This document shows, piece after piece, positions 5,783 through 12,207 of a stretch of 12,207 nt of DNA (within the stretch, counting starts at the first letter, position 1; the number at the start of each line of letters is the position of its first letter). A model generated the notes under the pieces. The model was not told the DNA's origin, made no database searches, and saw only the letters and a program-made list of their open reading frames with translations. The position numbers and the translations under genes are program-made. Where the stretch lies: contig JAADIK010000123.1 of the NCBI GenBank assembly GCA_013151365.1, forward strand, positions 1-12,207, read 5' to 3'. Source of the DNA: Deltaproteobacteria bacterium (GTDB lineage Bacteria; Desulfobacterota; Desulfobulbia; Desulfobulbales; Desulfobulbaceae).

Positions 5783-8260
5783 ATGAAATTTACTCTCAAA
5801 TGGCTCAGTGAATACGTTTCCATCGGCGATCTGAGTCCTGAACAGCTCGCGGACCGGCTGACGATGCTCGGGCTTGAGGTCGAGGCGGTTCAGGATCTGT
5901 CGCAGGGGCTGGAGGGAATCCTGACGGCGAAAATCGTCGAGGTGCGGCCCCATCCCGATGCCGATCGTCTGACCCTGTGTACGGTGGAGGTGGGTGACGA
6001 CGTGGTGCCGGTGGTCTGCGGCGCTCCCAATGTCAGGGCCGGGCTGGTGACGGCTATAGCCCTGCCCGGTGTCACCATGCCCGGCGGTTTGCGGATCAAA
6101 AAGGCCAGGCTCCGCGGCCAGGAGTCGAGGGGGATGCTCTGTTCGGGAAAGGAACTGGGGATCAGTAACGATGACGGCGGGATCCTTGAGCTCGACGAAC
6201 ATGTCGCCTCCGGGCTTGCGCTGGTCAAGGAACTCGGTCTTGACGATATCATGGTGGAGATCGACCTGACCCCGAATCGTCCCGACTGTGCCAGCGTCAT
6301 CGGCATTGCCAGGGAAGTGGCCGCTTTGGTAGATTCGCCTTTGCGGCGGCCGATCAAACGGAGCGACCTGCCGGTTCTCGATAGCCGGAATATCGATTTC
6401 AGCGTCGAGATCAGGGAGCCGGAGCTGTGTCCCCGCTACGCCGCCCGTAAGTTGACCGGCGTGACTATCGGCCCTTCCCCCGGCTGGCTGCAGCAAAGGC
6501 TTTTGGCGGTAGGCATGCGGCCGATCAACAACCTGGTCGATATCACCAACTTTGTCATGCTCGAGTACGGCCAGCCGCTGCACGCCTTTGATTTTAAAAA
6601 ACTCGCCGGCGGCCGGATTGTCGTTCGTTGCCCGGCAAAAGATGAAAAGACATTTACCACCCTGGATGGCAGTGAAAGAACCCTGGAGCCGGAGATGCTG
6701 CTGATCTGTGATCAGGAGCGGCCGGTTGCCGTTGCCGGGGTCATGGGCGGGCTTGATTCCGAAGTCACCGGGGAAACGACCGAGGTGTTGCTGGAGTCGG
6801 CCTGTTTTGATCCGGTCGCTATCCGTAAAACGGCCCGCCGCCTTAATCTGTCGTCCGAGGCATCGTACCGCTTTGAACGGGGCGTTGACCCTGGCGGCGT
6901 TGACTGCGCCCTGCAGCGCGCTGTCAACCTGATAGAGGAACTGGCGGGCGGCAAAGCAGTGGTGGGCGGAGTGGACGAGTATCCCGGCCGGCGGGATTTA
7001 TTGACGCTGCCGCTCCGGCCATCAAGGGTCTGCGACCTGCTCGGCATGGAACTCGACAGCCGCAGGATGGCGGCGTATCTGCAGAGCATTGAATTCGGGA
7101 TCGCCCCGGCAGAGGCTGCCGAGACCCTGCAGGTCATTGTGCCGTCCTTCCGCGTGGATATAGAACGCGAGGTCGACCTGGTGGAAGAGATTGCCCGGCT
7201 TGCCGGTTACAACGATATCCCCACGACGCTGCCGCTGATCAGGATGGATTATCCGCAGCGCGACCCGTTACGGGCGTTGCGCCAGGATGTCTCGGCCATC
7301 TTGCTTGCCCAGGGATTCTCCGAAGCCATCAACTATAGTTTTGTCTCGGAGAAGCAGCTGGATATCCTCGGCCTCTCCGGGGATGACGAGCGGCGGAAAT
7401 GCACGAGGCTTTTAAATCCTCTGACCGAGGACCAGGCTGTCATGCGGACCATGCTGCTGCCGGGCATGTTGGAAAATATCAGGCGCAATATTAATTTTCA
7501 GCAGACCGACATCCGGCTTTTTGAGATAGGCAAAACATTTTTACAGCACGGCAGTGGTACGCAGCCGGAAGAGAAGTTACAGCTCTGTGCGGTTATGAGC
7601 GGTCAGCGTTATCCCGGCGCCGTCCCGCTCTATTTTTCCGGCAAGCAGGCGGACATCTTTGATATCAAGGGGGTCGCCCAGTCTCTTTTGACGACATTGC
7701 GCATAACCGGAGATTCCGGAGAGATCAGCTTTGTAGCGGCCGGCGAAAAAAAACAGCCATACAGCCAGGAGGGCCTGTCCCTGCTGATCATGGACGGTGA
7801 ACGGGTAATCGGCGGGCTTGGACGTTTGGACCGGGGGAAAGGCCGGGATTTCGGGATCAAGCAGGATGTCTTTTTTCTGGAGCTGGACCTGGAGACGCTC
7901 TGTCATCTGCCGCGGGCTGAAAAGGCGTTCAAGTCGCTGCCACGTTATCCTTCCGTCAAGCGGGACATTGCCTTGCTGGTTCCCGAGCCGGTTGCCGCCG
8001 GGGATTTGTTGCAGGCAATCCTGGAGCAGGATGTCGAACATGTGGAGCAGGCGGAACTTTTTGACGTGTATCGCGGCAAGCCCATCGAAAAGGGGATGAA
8101 AAGTGTGGCGCTTTCTGTTACTTATCGTTCATTAGAGCAAACTTTGGATGATGAAACGGTTGACAGATTTCATAAAGAAATTGTACATTCACTTATGTCC
8201 CGTTTCGGGGGACGTTATCGCGGGGGTCAGGAAAATGAAGAAGAAAAACGTAACGCGTAA
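5783..8260 (+). CDS. pheT: Phenylalanyl-tRNA synthetase beta subunit
   Basis: 825 residues, slightly longer than the usual 790-810. PheT forms the heterotetramer with PheS, binds tRNA-Phe and edits Tyr-tRNA-Phe. Domains in order: the N-terminal MKFTLKWLSEYV start, an EMAP-like tRNA-binding domain (about 40-150, with HPDADRLTLCTVEVG and RGQESRGMLCS), LTPNRPDC at 162-169, the B3/B4 editing region (about 210-390), B5 (about 400-475), the catalytic-like core, and the ferredoxin-fold anticodon-binding domain (about 725-815, LPRYPSVKRDIALLVPE). The last dozen residues are a charged extension whose codons overlap the first 26 bases of ihfA. The ribosome binding site is weak, so expression probably depends on pheS translation. 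Confidence 0.98.
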   Translation: MKFTLKWLSEYVSIGDLSPEQLADRLTMLGLEVEAVQDLSQGLEGILTAKIVEVRPHPDADRLTLCTVEVGDDVVPVVCGAPNVRAGLVTAIALPGVTMPGGLRIKKARLRGQESRGMLCSGKELGISNDDGGILELDEHVASGLALVKELGLDDIMVEIDLTPNRPDCASVIGIAREVAALVDSPLRRPIKRSDLPVLDSRNIDFSVEIREPELCPRYAARKLTGVTIGPSPGWLQQRLLAVGMRPINNLVDITNFVMLEYGQPLHAFDFKKLAGGRIVVRCPAKDEKTFTTLDGSERTLEPEMLLICDQERPVAVAGVMGGLDSEVTGETTEVLLESACFDPVAIRKTARRLNLSSEASYRFERGVDPGGVDCALQRAVNLIEELAGGKAVVGGVDEYPGRRDLLTLPLRPSRVCDLLGMELDSRRMAAYLQSIEFGIAPAEAAETLQVIVPSFRVDIEREVDLVEEIARLAGYNDIPTTLPLIRMDYPQRDPLRALRQDVSAILLAQGFSEAINYSFVSEKQLDILGLSGDDERRKCTRLLNPLTEDQAVMRTMLLPGMLENIRRNINFQQTDIRLFEIGKTFLQHGSGTQPEEKLQLCAVMSGQRYPGAVPLYFSGKQADIFDIKGVAQSLLTTLRITGDSGEISFVAAGEKKQPYSQEGLSLLIMDGERVIGGLGRLDRGKGRDFGIKQDVFFLELDLETLCHLPRAEKAFKSLPRYPSVKRDIALLVPEPVAAGDLLQAILEQDVEHVEQAELFDVYRGKPIEKGMKSVALSVTYRSLEQTLDDETVDRFHKEIVHSLMSRFGGRYRGGQENEEEKRNA

Positions 8261-8525
8261 GGAACTGGCCATTGCCGTCAATGATCGGCTGGGAGTCTCT
8301 CAGCGTAATGGCGCTGAGATTGTTGACAAGGTTTTTGCCGCGCTGAAAAAAACTCTGGTCAGCGGTGAGACCGCTAAACTGGTCCAGTTCGGGACCTTGA
8401 CCGTGAGGGACAAGGCTCCGCGCCGGGGACGTAATCCCCGTACCGGTGATGCCATGATCATCACGAAGCGAAAAATGGTCTCTTTCCGTCCCAGTAAACA
8501 GTTGCGTGAGCGTTTGAACAAGTAA
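8235..8525 (+). CDS. ihfA: Integration host factor alpha subunit
   Basis: 96 residues, the normal IHF/HU length. IHF is a heterodimer that binds specific sites and bends DNA sharply in recombination, replication and sigma54 promoters. Visible features: the N-terminal helices (TRKELAIAVNDRLGVS), the conserved FGTLTVRDK strand and the arm signature RGRNPRTG (64-71), with Pro68 as the residue that intercalates at the kink. Placement directly after pheT, as in E. coli, favours IhfA over HU or IhfB. The ATG at 8235 overlaps the pheT end by 26 bases in another frame; a longer frame from 8148 would lie inside pheT and is rejected. A GGGGG run 8 bases upstream may serve as the ribosome site. Confidence 0.93.
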   Translation: MKKKNVTRKELAIAVNDRLGVSQRNGAEIVDKVFAALKKTLVSGETAKLVQFGTLTVRDKAPRRGRNPRTGDAMIITKRKMVSFRPSKQLRERLNK

Positions 8526-8527
8526 AT

Positions 8528-8914
8528 GTGAAACAGCCGCGAGCCCGGGAACAACAGATACCTGATAAGACCTATTTCCGGATTGGCGAGGTCAGCGGTC
8601 TCGTCGGTGTTGACCGCCATGTGCTTCGTTACTGGGAATCGGAATTCAAGGTTATCAGGCCGCGCCGGGCAAAGTCAAACCAGCGGCTGTACCGCCGGCA
8701 GGACGTTGAGAATCTGCTGCTAATCAAGTCGTTGCTGTACGGTAACGGCTACACCATATCCGGAGCCAGGCGGCTGCTGAAGAGCAGTGAAGCTGATTTG
8801 GCCAAAGAGGAAAGAAAAGACAATGCCAGGTTGCATGATCAATACCTGGCAACGATCAAAAAGGAGCTAAGAAGAATTCAACAACTGCTTGCCACGAAAT
8901 CACTTCGACTCTAA
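8528..8914 (+). CDS. Small MerR-family transcriptional regulator
   Basis: 128 residues, starting at GTG 2 bases after the ihfA stop (the overlapping ATG at 8526 is followed at once by TGA). The winged-helix MerR domain spans about residues 16-85: YFRIGEVSGLVGVDRHVLRYWE is the recognition part, then NQRLYRRQDVENLLLIKSLLYGNGYTISGARRLL. The remaining 40 residues form a charged, heptad-like helix (LHDQYLATIKKELRRIQQLL), the dimerisation coiled coil. No metal-binding cysteines or ligand domain follow, so the signal is unknown. A gene of this type after ihfA is common in Desulfobacterota in my knowledge of the group. A perfect 17-base palindrome starts 2 bases after its stop and could be its own binding site. 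Confidence 0.9.
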   Translation: MKQPRAREQQIPDKTYFRIGEVSGLVGVDRHVLRYWESEFKVIRPRRAKSNQRLYRRQDVENLLLIKSLLYGNGYTISGARRLLKSSEADLAKEERKDNARLHDQYLATIKKELRRIQQLLATKSLRL

Positions 8915-8915
8915 G

Positions 8916-8932
8916 GATACGATGATCGTATC
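8916..8932. repeat. Perfect 17-bp palindrome between merR and tRNA-Pro
   Basis: GATACGAT (8916-8923) and ATCGTATC (8925-8932) are exact inverted copies around a single G at 8924. A one-base loop does not favour an RNA hairpin, so a dimeric protein site in DNA is more likely. The neighbouring MerR-type regulator is an obvious candidate ligand, but no promoter with the long spacer used by MerR proteins is visible around it. Confidence 0.55.
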
Positions 8933-8969
8933 AGCCCCAAGGAGATACCGGCAACAGGCACAGTTTTAA

Positions 8970-9046
8970 CGGGACGTAGCGCAGTCTGGTAGCGCACCTG
9001 AATGGGGTTCAGGGGGTCGGAGGTTCAAATCCTCTCGTCCCGACCA
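8970..9046 (+). tRNA. tRNA-Pro(GGG)
   Basis: A complete cloverleaf. The acceptor CGGGACG (8970-8976) pairs with CGTCCCG (9036-9042), T8 and A9 follow, and the D arm is GCGC...GCGC. The anticodon stem CCTGA/TCAGG holds the loop ATGGGGT with GGG at 9004-9006. The T arm is GGAGG TTCAAAT CCTCT, with encoded ACCA at 9043-9046. It reads CCC/CCU proline codons. No separate promoter is evident in the 55 bases after merR, so it may be processed from the end of the thrS-to-merR transcript. Confidence 0.97.
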
Positions 9047-9053
9047 ATAAAAC

Positions 9054-9087
9054 AAGGACTTAGGGCATTAGCTCTAAGTCCTTTTTT
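9054..9087 (+). terminator. Intrinsic terminator after tRNA-Pro, probably bidirectional
   Basis: AAGGACTTAG (9054-9063) pairs perfectly with CTAAGTCCTT (9074-9083) around a 10-base loop, and the T-run continues to 9087. Read on the other strand, the same stem is followed by a T-rich stretch (TTGTTTTATT), so it can also stop the minus-strand transporter transcript before it runs antisense into tRNA-Pro. Confidence 0.92.
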
Positions 9088-9199
9088 CGTTGTATCTGAA
9101 TTCGTTCCCATGCTGTCGTCGCCTTTTTTTCGAGCCGCAAAAAAAATACTCATCGGCATAGCGGGCAGCGACCGGTTAAAAAGGTTGGGGGGCGGGGAA

Positions 9200-10114
9200 T
9201 CACCTGTTGCCGGCGCCGTGCTGCACGATCAGCATGGCCGGAAGGATCAGGGCAACACCGATTATGGTGCGCAGGGGGGGCAGGTTGTGTCCCAGCAGCC
9301 GGTCAATGATAAGCACCAGCGGCGGGTAGAGGTAACTGTAGGCCATGACCCTGGTCGGCCCGAGGGACAGGGTGGCGAGCTGGGTGATAAAGAAAGTGAT
9401 AATGGTGCAGAATACGGCCAGATAGAGGATTCCCGCCCAGACCAGGGGGGCGACGGCTACCCAGTTGATCGACAGGAGACGGTTGCCACTGAGAATCACC
9501 AGCCAGATGCTGCCGGTCACCAGGATCCAGAAGGTCATGACCGCCATGGATTCGCCGCGATGAAGCAGTTTGACCAGCGGCGTGTATGCGGCCATGAACA
9601 GGCAACCGTAAAAGAAAATCAGATCGCCCCGGCCCAGTTGCAGGGAGAACATCAGCCTGATATCGCCGTGGAAAATAACCAGGAGCGCGCCGACCATGGC
9701 CAACAGCAGGGCGGTCAACCGGTATTTCCCCAGACGTTCCCGCAGGAGCACGGCACTGTAGATTCCTGAAATGCCCGGAACCAGGGTGAAGATAACGCTG
9801 GTATTCAGGGCGGAGGTGAAGCGCAGAGCCAGGAACATGAGCCAGAAAAAGGCCACCAGGGCGCCGCTGATAAAACTGTATCTGCAGAGCGCGCCGAGGG
9901 AGGGGAGGCGGATTCCATGGCGCCGGCGGATATAGGGAAGAAAAAGCAGGGCGGCCAGCACAAACCGGACCAGGGTCAGGGCGGCCGGATCAAGCCCCGG
10001 CGCAATAGCCTTGCCCACGGTGAACGACGTGGCGACCAGAACGGTTGCCAGCAGCATCAGAAGGTGGAGTATCCAGAGGGGCAGGGCCTTGGTCTTGCCG
10101 GTGCGCTTTCTCAC
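9200..10114 (-). CDS. DMT superfamily (EamA-type) inner-membrane transporter
   Basis: 304 residues with about ten hydrophobic segments in two repeated halves, the plan of EamA/RhaT-type drug/metabolite transporters. The first helix starts near residue 12 after a basic N-terminus (MRKRTGKTK), consistent with a cytoplasmic start. Family-like patterns include SFTVGKAIAPGLDPAALTLV, the helix 3-4 segment ALRFTSALNTSVIFTLVPG, and the C-terminal half YLYPPLVLIIDRLLG. The substrate cannot be predicted. The start is GTG at 10112-10114, whose last two bases belong to the TGA stop of the upstream suhB-like gene (GTGA overlap). With no Shine-Dalgarno visible, translation is probably coupled. It is the last gene of the minus-strand unit; transcription likely ends at the 9054-9087 stem. 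Confidence 0.88.
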   Translation of the reverse strand: MRKRTGKTKALPLWILHLLMLLATVLVATSFTVGKAIAPGLDPAALTLVRFVLAALLFLPYIRRRHGIRLPSLGALCRYSFISGALVAFFWLMFLALRFTSALNTSVIFTLVPGISGIYSAVLLRERLGKYRLTALLLAMVGALLVIFHGDIRLMFSLQLGRGDLIFFYGCLFMAAYTPLVKLLHRGESMAVMTFWILVTGSIWLVILSGNRLLSINWVAVAPLVWAGILYLAVFCTIITFFITQLATLSLGPTRVMAYSYLYPPLVLIIDRLLGHNLPPLRTIIGVALILPAMLIVQHGAGNR

Positions 10115-10932
10115 GAAAGCAGTTCGAGCAGGTTGCTGTGCAGGACGCCGTTGCTGGCAAGAATTTTCCGGGCAAATGCCGAGTAGGGCCGGCCGTCGAA
10201 GCCGGTCACCTTGCCGCCGGCCTCTTCCACCAGCAGCCAGCCGGCTGCCGTGTCCCAGGGTTTGAGATCCATTTCCCAGAAACCGTCCAGCCGGCCGCAG
10301 GCCACATAGGCAAGATCAACGGCCGCCGCGCCGCAACGGCGGATATCCCGAACCTTGGGCAAGACCGCTTTCAGCTGCCCCAGGATGGTATCCAGGTGGG
10401 TATATATGTCATAGGGAAACCCGGTGGCCACCAGGGATTCGAGCAGAAACCGGGTTTCGGTCACCCGGATCTCCCGGCCGTCCAACCAGGCGCCGCCACC
10501 GCGGCAGCAGGTAAACAGCTCGTCCTGCATGGGACAGTAGATCGCCCCGACCTGGGGCGCGCCGTCATCCAGCAGGGCGACGGAAACCGCGAACAGGGGC
10601 AGACCATGGGCGAAATTGGTGGTACCGTCCAGGGGGTCGACGACCCAGACCTTGCCCTCCGGCTCCTTGAGATTATCATCATCCGCCGATTCTTCGGCCA
10701 GGACCGCAATGCCCGGGGCATCTTCGTTCAGTGAGGCTATAATGGCGGTTTCGGCTGCCAGGTCGCTTTCGGTAACCAGGTTAATCGGGCCCTTCATTTG
10801 AATGGTATGGGGTTTGCCATACAGTTCCCTGACGATGGAACCCGCAGTCAGTGCCGCTCTGGCCGCGGCCTGCATGAACATTGCCATTTCTTTGTTTTGA
10901 CAGTGCGCGGTGGCGGAAGATACTCGGTTCAT
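10111..10932 (-). CDS. suhB: Inositol monophosphatase family protein (SuhB type)
   Basis: 273 residues, the family's usual length plus a short N-terminal extension. The family hydrolyses inositol-1-phosphate and related phosphates with Mg2+; E. coli SuhB also acts in ribosomal RNA antitermination. Metal-binding motifs are intact: AEES with Glu81 (79-82), WVVDPLDGTTNFAHG with Asp99 and Asp102 (96-110), and WDTAAGWLLVEEAGG with Asp227 (226-240). The ATG at 10932 has AGAAGGA 5 bases upstream. An internal Met16 or Met18 could also begin the conserved part but lacks a better ribosome site. The stop overlaps the GTG of the transporter gene. Substrate specificity (inositol phosphate, fructose-1,6-bisphosphate or PAP) cannot be settled from sequence, so the symbol is by family. 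Confidence 0.92.
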   Translation of the reverse strand: MNRVSSATAHCQNKEMAMFMQAAARAALTAGSIVRELYGKPHTIQMKGPINLVTESDLAAETAIIASLNEDAPGIAVLAEESADDDNLKEPEGKVWVVDPLDGTTNFAHGLPLFAVSVALLDDGAPQVGAIYCPMQDELFTCCRGGGAWLDGREIRVTETRFLLESLVATGFPYDIYTHLDTILGQLKAVLPKVRDIRRCGAAAVDLAYVACGRLDGFWEMDLKPWDTAAGWLLVEEAGGKVTGFDGRPYSAFARKILASNGVLHSNLLELLS

Positions 10933-11050
10933 ATGTGTCCTTCTTTGATGTGCTGGTTAAAGATAATCGCCGGCCGGATATTCCGGGATTTTGTTTTGCG
11001 CATAACGCCGGGACCGGGCAAAAAGACCATTACGTATGGACGCTCTTTAC

Positions 11051-11080
11051 AAGATAAGCTCAGGGGGGTGATACGGTCAA
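11051..11080 (-). promoter_or_regulatory. Sigma70-like promoter for suhB and transporter
   Basis: On the minus strand, TTGACC (11080-11075) is followed after 18 bases by TATCTT (11056-11051); shifting by one base gives TTATCT with 17. It lies in the only sizeable gap of the minus-strand block, just after the rsmI stop, and would give a leader of about 110 bases before suhB. The two downstream genes could therefore be transcribed independently of rsmI. Confidence 0.55.
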
Positions 11081-11100
11081 GGAGAAAACAGCCGGACTGT

Positions 11101-11979
11101 TCACGATGATTCGTCACTATCGGATTCTTGATCGTCACGGTGCCAGGTCTCGAGTGCGGCCCGGTAGACCTGGGTTCGGGGAAGGTCAAGATCTGCGGCA
11201 ATCAGCTGCACGGCTTTTTTGAGCTTCATCCCGGGTTGTTGCCTGTACCAGGCGAGCAGGTGGTCAAGGTTGTCGGGTTTGTCCGCGGGGGCGTTGATAT
11301 CGGCCTGAATGATCAGGACCAGTTCGCCGCGGACACCGTTTTTGACCTGCTCAAGGAGCTGAGAGAGTGGGCCGTCCAGGCATTGTTCATGGATTTTGGT
11401 CAATTCGCGGAAGAGAAGGGCCTGGCGCTCGCCAAAGGTCGAGAGGCAATCCTGGAGGCAGCTCTTGATGCGATGCGGTGATTCGTAGAAGACAAGCGGA
11501 AAGGGCAGGGCGGCAAGGCCCTGGAAAAGTTTACAGCGCAAGCCTTTTTTGGCCGGGGGGAAACCGCCGAAGAAAAAACCGTTTTCCTCAAGACCGGCGG
11601 CGGAAAGCGCCGCCGCAAGAGCAGAGGGCCCGGGGATGGGGATCACAGCAATCCCGGCTGCTCTGGCCTGCCTGACCAGGATCGCGCCCGGGTCGGAAAT
11701 CCCGGGAGTGCCGGCATCGGAAATCAGGGCAATATCCTGCCCCTCCTGCAATTTGTTGATTAGAATTCCGGCCTTATACTGTTCTTTTTCGCGGTAGTAA
11801 CTGGTAAGGGGGGTGCTGATCTGAAAACGGCTGAGTAGTTTCCGGCTGTGGCGGGTATCCTCGCAGGCGATCAGGGAGACGGTTTCAAGAGTATGGAGGG
11901 CCCGCGCGCTGATATCCTCAAGGTTGCCGATGGGGGTGGCAACAATATACAAGGTGCCGGGACGGTGGGCGTTTTTCAT
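11101..11979 (-). CDS. rsmI: 16S rRNA (cytidine-1402-2'-O)-methyltransferase
   Basis: 292 residues, close to E. coli RsmI. The enzyme uses SAM to methylate the 2'-OH of C1402 in the 30S P site, improving decoding fidelity. Tetrapyrrole-methylase fold motifs are clear: GTLYIVATPIGNLEDIS (8-24), ACEDTRHSRKLL (38-49), the SAM-binding ISDAGTPGISDPG (86-98), IPGPSALAAALSAAGL (115-130), FGGFPPAKKG (137-146) and FYESPHRI (164-171). The ATG at 11979 begins the typical lead-in, though the ribosome site is weak (CAGG about 10 bases upstream). The C-terminus carries an acidic Asp/Glu/Ser tail. It is separated from suhB by 168 bases that hold a promoter, so it may be its own unit. Confidence 0.97.
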   Translation of the reverse strand: MKNAHRPGTLYIVATPIGNLEDISARALHTLETVSLIACEDTRHSRKLLSRFQISTPLTSYYREKEQYKAGILINKLQEGQDIALISDAGTPGISDPGAILVRQARAAGIAVIPIPGPSALAAALSAAGLEENGFFFGGFPPAKKGLRCKLFQGLAALPFPLVFYESPHRIKSCLQDCLSTFGERQALLFRELTKIHEQCLDGPLSQLLEQVKNGVRGELVLIIQADINAPADKPDNLDHLLAWYRQQPGMKLKKAVQLIAADLDLPRTQVYRAALETWHRDDQESDSDESS

Positions 11980-12073
11980 AGTATTGTCTGCCTGGTTATA
12001 CGGGAAGCGTTAATCGTTCTCCTCCATCCGCATGGATGGACGAAGCGGCTGACGTGATTCCGGTCGTCTTTCT

Positions 12074-12207
12074 TTATTTACCGTACATCGGCAGATTGAT
12101 AAAAGCTTTTTCCGCCATGGACGGTATTGCTTGTTCGTCCTCGCGGTAATCCTGGGGGAGATTCCGGGGCCGGAGGGTAGGGGGAGGTACACCGGAAGCA
12201 TGAAACA
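12074..12207 (-). CDS. C-terminal fragment of an unidentified protein
   Basis: On the minus strand a frame is open from the right edge to TAA at 12076-12074, giving 43 residues. It begins with a proline-rich stretch and ends in QDYREDEQAIPSMAEKAF followed by INLPMYGK. The composition (mixed acidic and hydrophobic residues, few rare codons) looks more protein-like than the arginine- and serine-rich alternative frame over the same bases (12201 to 12010). It would be the 3' end of a gene upstream of rsmI; I do not recognise it. The 94 bases between its stop and rsmI hold only a 7-base-pair stem (12023-12040) with no T-run. Confidence is limited because just 43 codons are visible. Confidence 0.45.
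   Translation of the reverse strand, partial: FHASGVPPPTLRPRNLPQDYREDEQAIPSMAEKAFINLPMYGK

Noticed and set aside
5672..6583. A 303-codon minus-strand open frame over pheS/pheT
   Set aside because: Antisense shadow of the conserved PheT N-terminal domains, with low-complexity His/Gln/Asp-rich composition.
9002..9769. A 255-codon plus-strand frame starting inside tRNA-Pro
   Set aside because: It begins in the tRNA anticodon arm, crosses the terminator and runs antisense to the transporter; its Gln/Gly/Asp-rich product is typical of antisense membrane-gene translation.
10045..10734. A 229-codon plus-strand frame over suhB
   Set aside because: Antisense to a gene with intact catalytic motifs; no ribosome site and no family resemblance.
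12023..12040. 7-bp stem TCCATCC/GGATGGA as a terminator before rsmI
   Set aside because: No T-run follows on either strand, so termination is not supported.

Overview
The window (12.2 kb) looks like a chromosomal core region of a GC-rich Gram-negative bacterium, most likely a Desulfobacterota (deltaproteobacterial) species. This is an inference from gene order (thrS-infC-rpmI-rplT-pheS-pheT-ihfA-merR followed by a tRNA-Pro) and protein style; it was not tested by any search. Almost every gene is a conserved housekeeping gene, and no defence system, CRISPR array, complete transposon or phage segment is visible. The unusual part is the DNA between recR and thrS.

Layout, left to right. (1) 1-905, plus strand: the 3' part of a YbaB/EbfC nucleoid protein gene and recR, the usual recombination-repair pair. 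(2) 887-1346: a repeat-filled, partly AT-rich spacer. It carries five copies of a 12-base core (CTGAACAGTTAC and close variants) arranged as three overlapping inverted-repeat structures. One arm overlaps the last codons and stop of recR, and another structure ends 17 bases before a tRNA gene. (3) 1347-1492: tRNA-Val(GAC) and a strong intrinsic terminator whose T-run stops 10 bases before the thrS start. (4) 1503-8914: a tightly packed plus-strand translation operon: thrS, infC (with the rare AUU start), rpmI, rplT, pheS, pheT, ihfA and a small MerR-type regulator. (5) 8916-9087: a 17-base palindrome, tRNA-Pro(GGG) and a terminator that probably works in both directions and separates convergent transcription units. 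(6) 9200-12207, minus strand: going upstream, a DMT/EamA-type transporter, an inositol-monophosphatase family protein (SuhB type) translationally coupled to it, a sigma70-like promoter, rsmI, and the probable C-terminal end of an unidentified gene at the right edge.

Functionally, the central operon combines two aminoacyl-tRNA synthetases (Thr and Phe), initiation factor IF-3, ribosomal proteins L35 and L20, and the DNA-bending IHF alpha subunit, so it links translation capacity to nucleoid architecture. rsmI on the other strand methylates 16S rRNA and adds to the ribosome theme. Both tRNAs encode their CCA ends.
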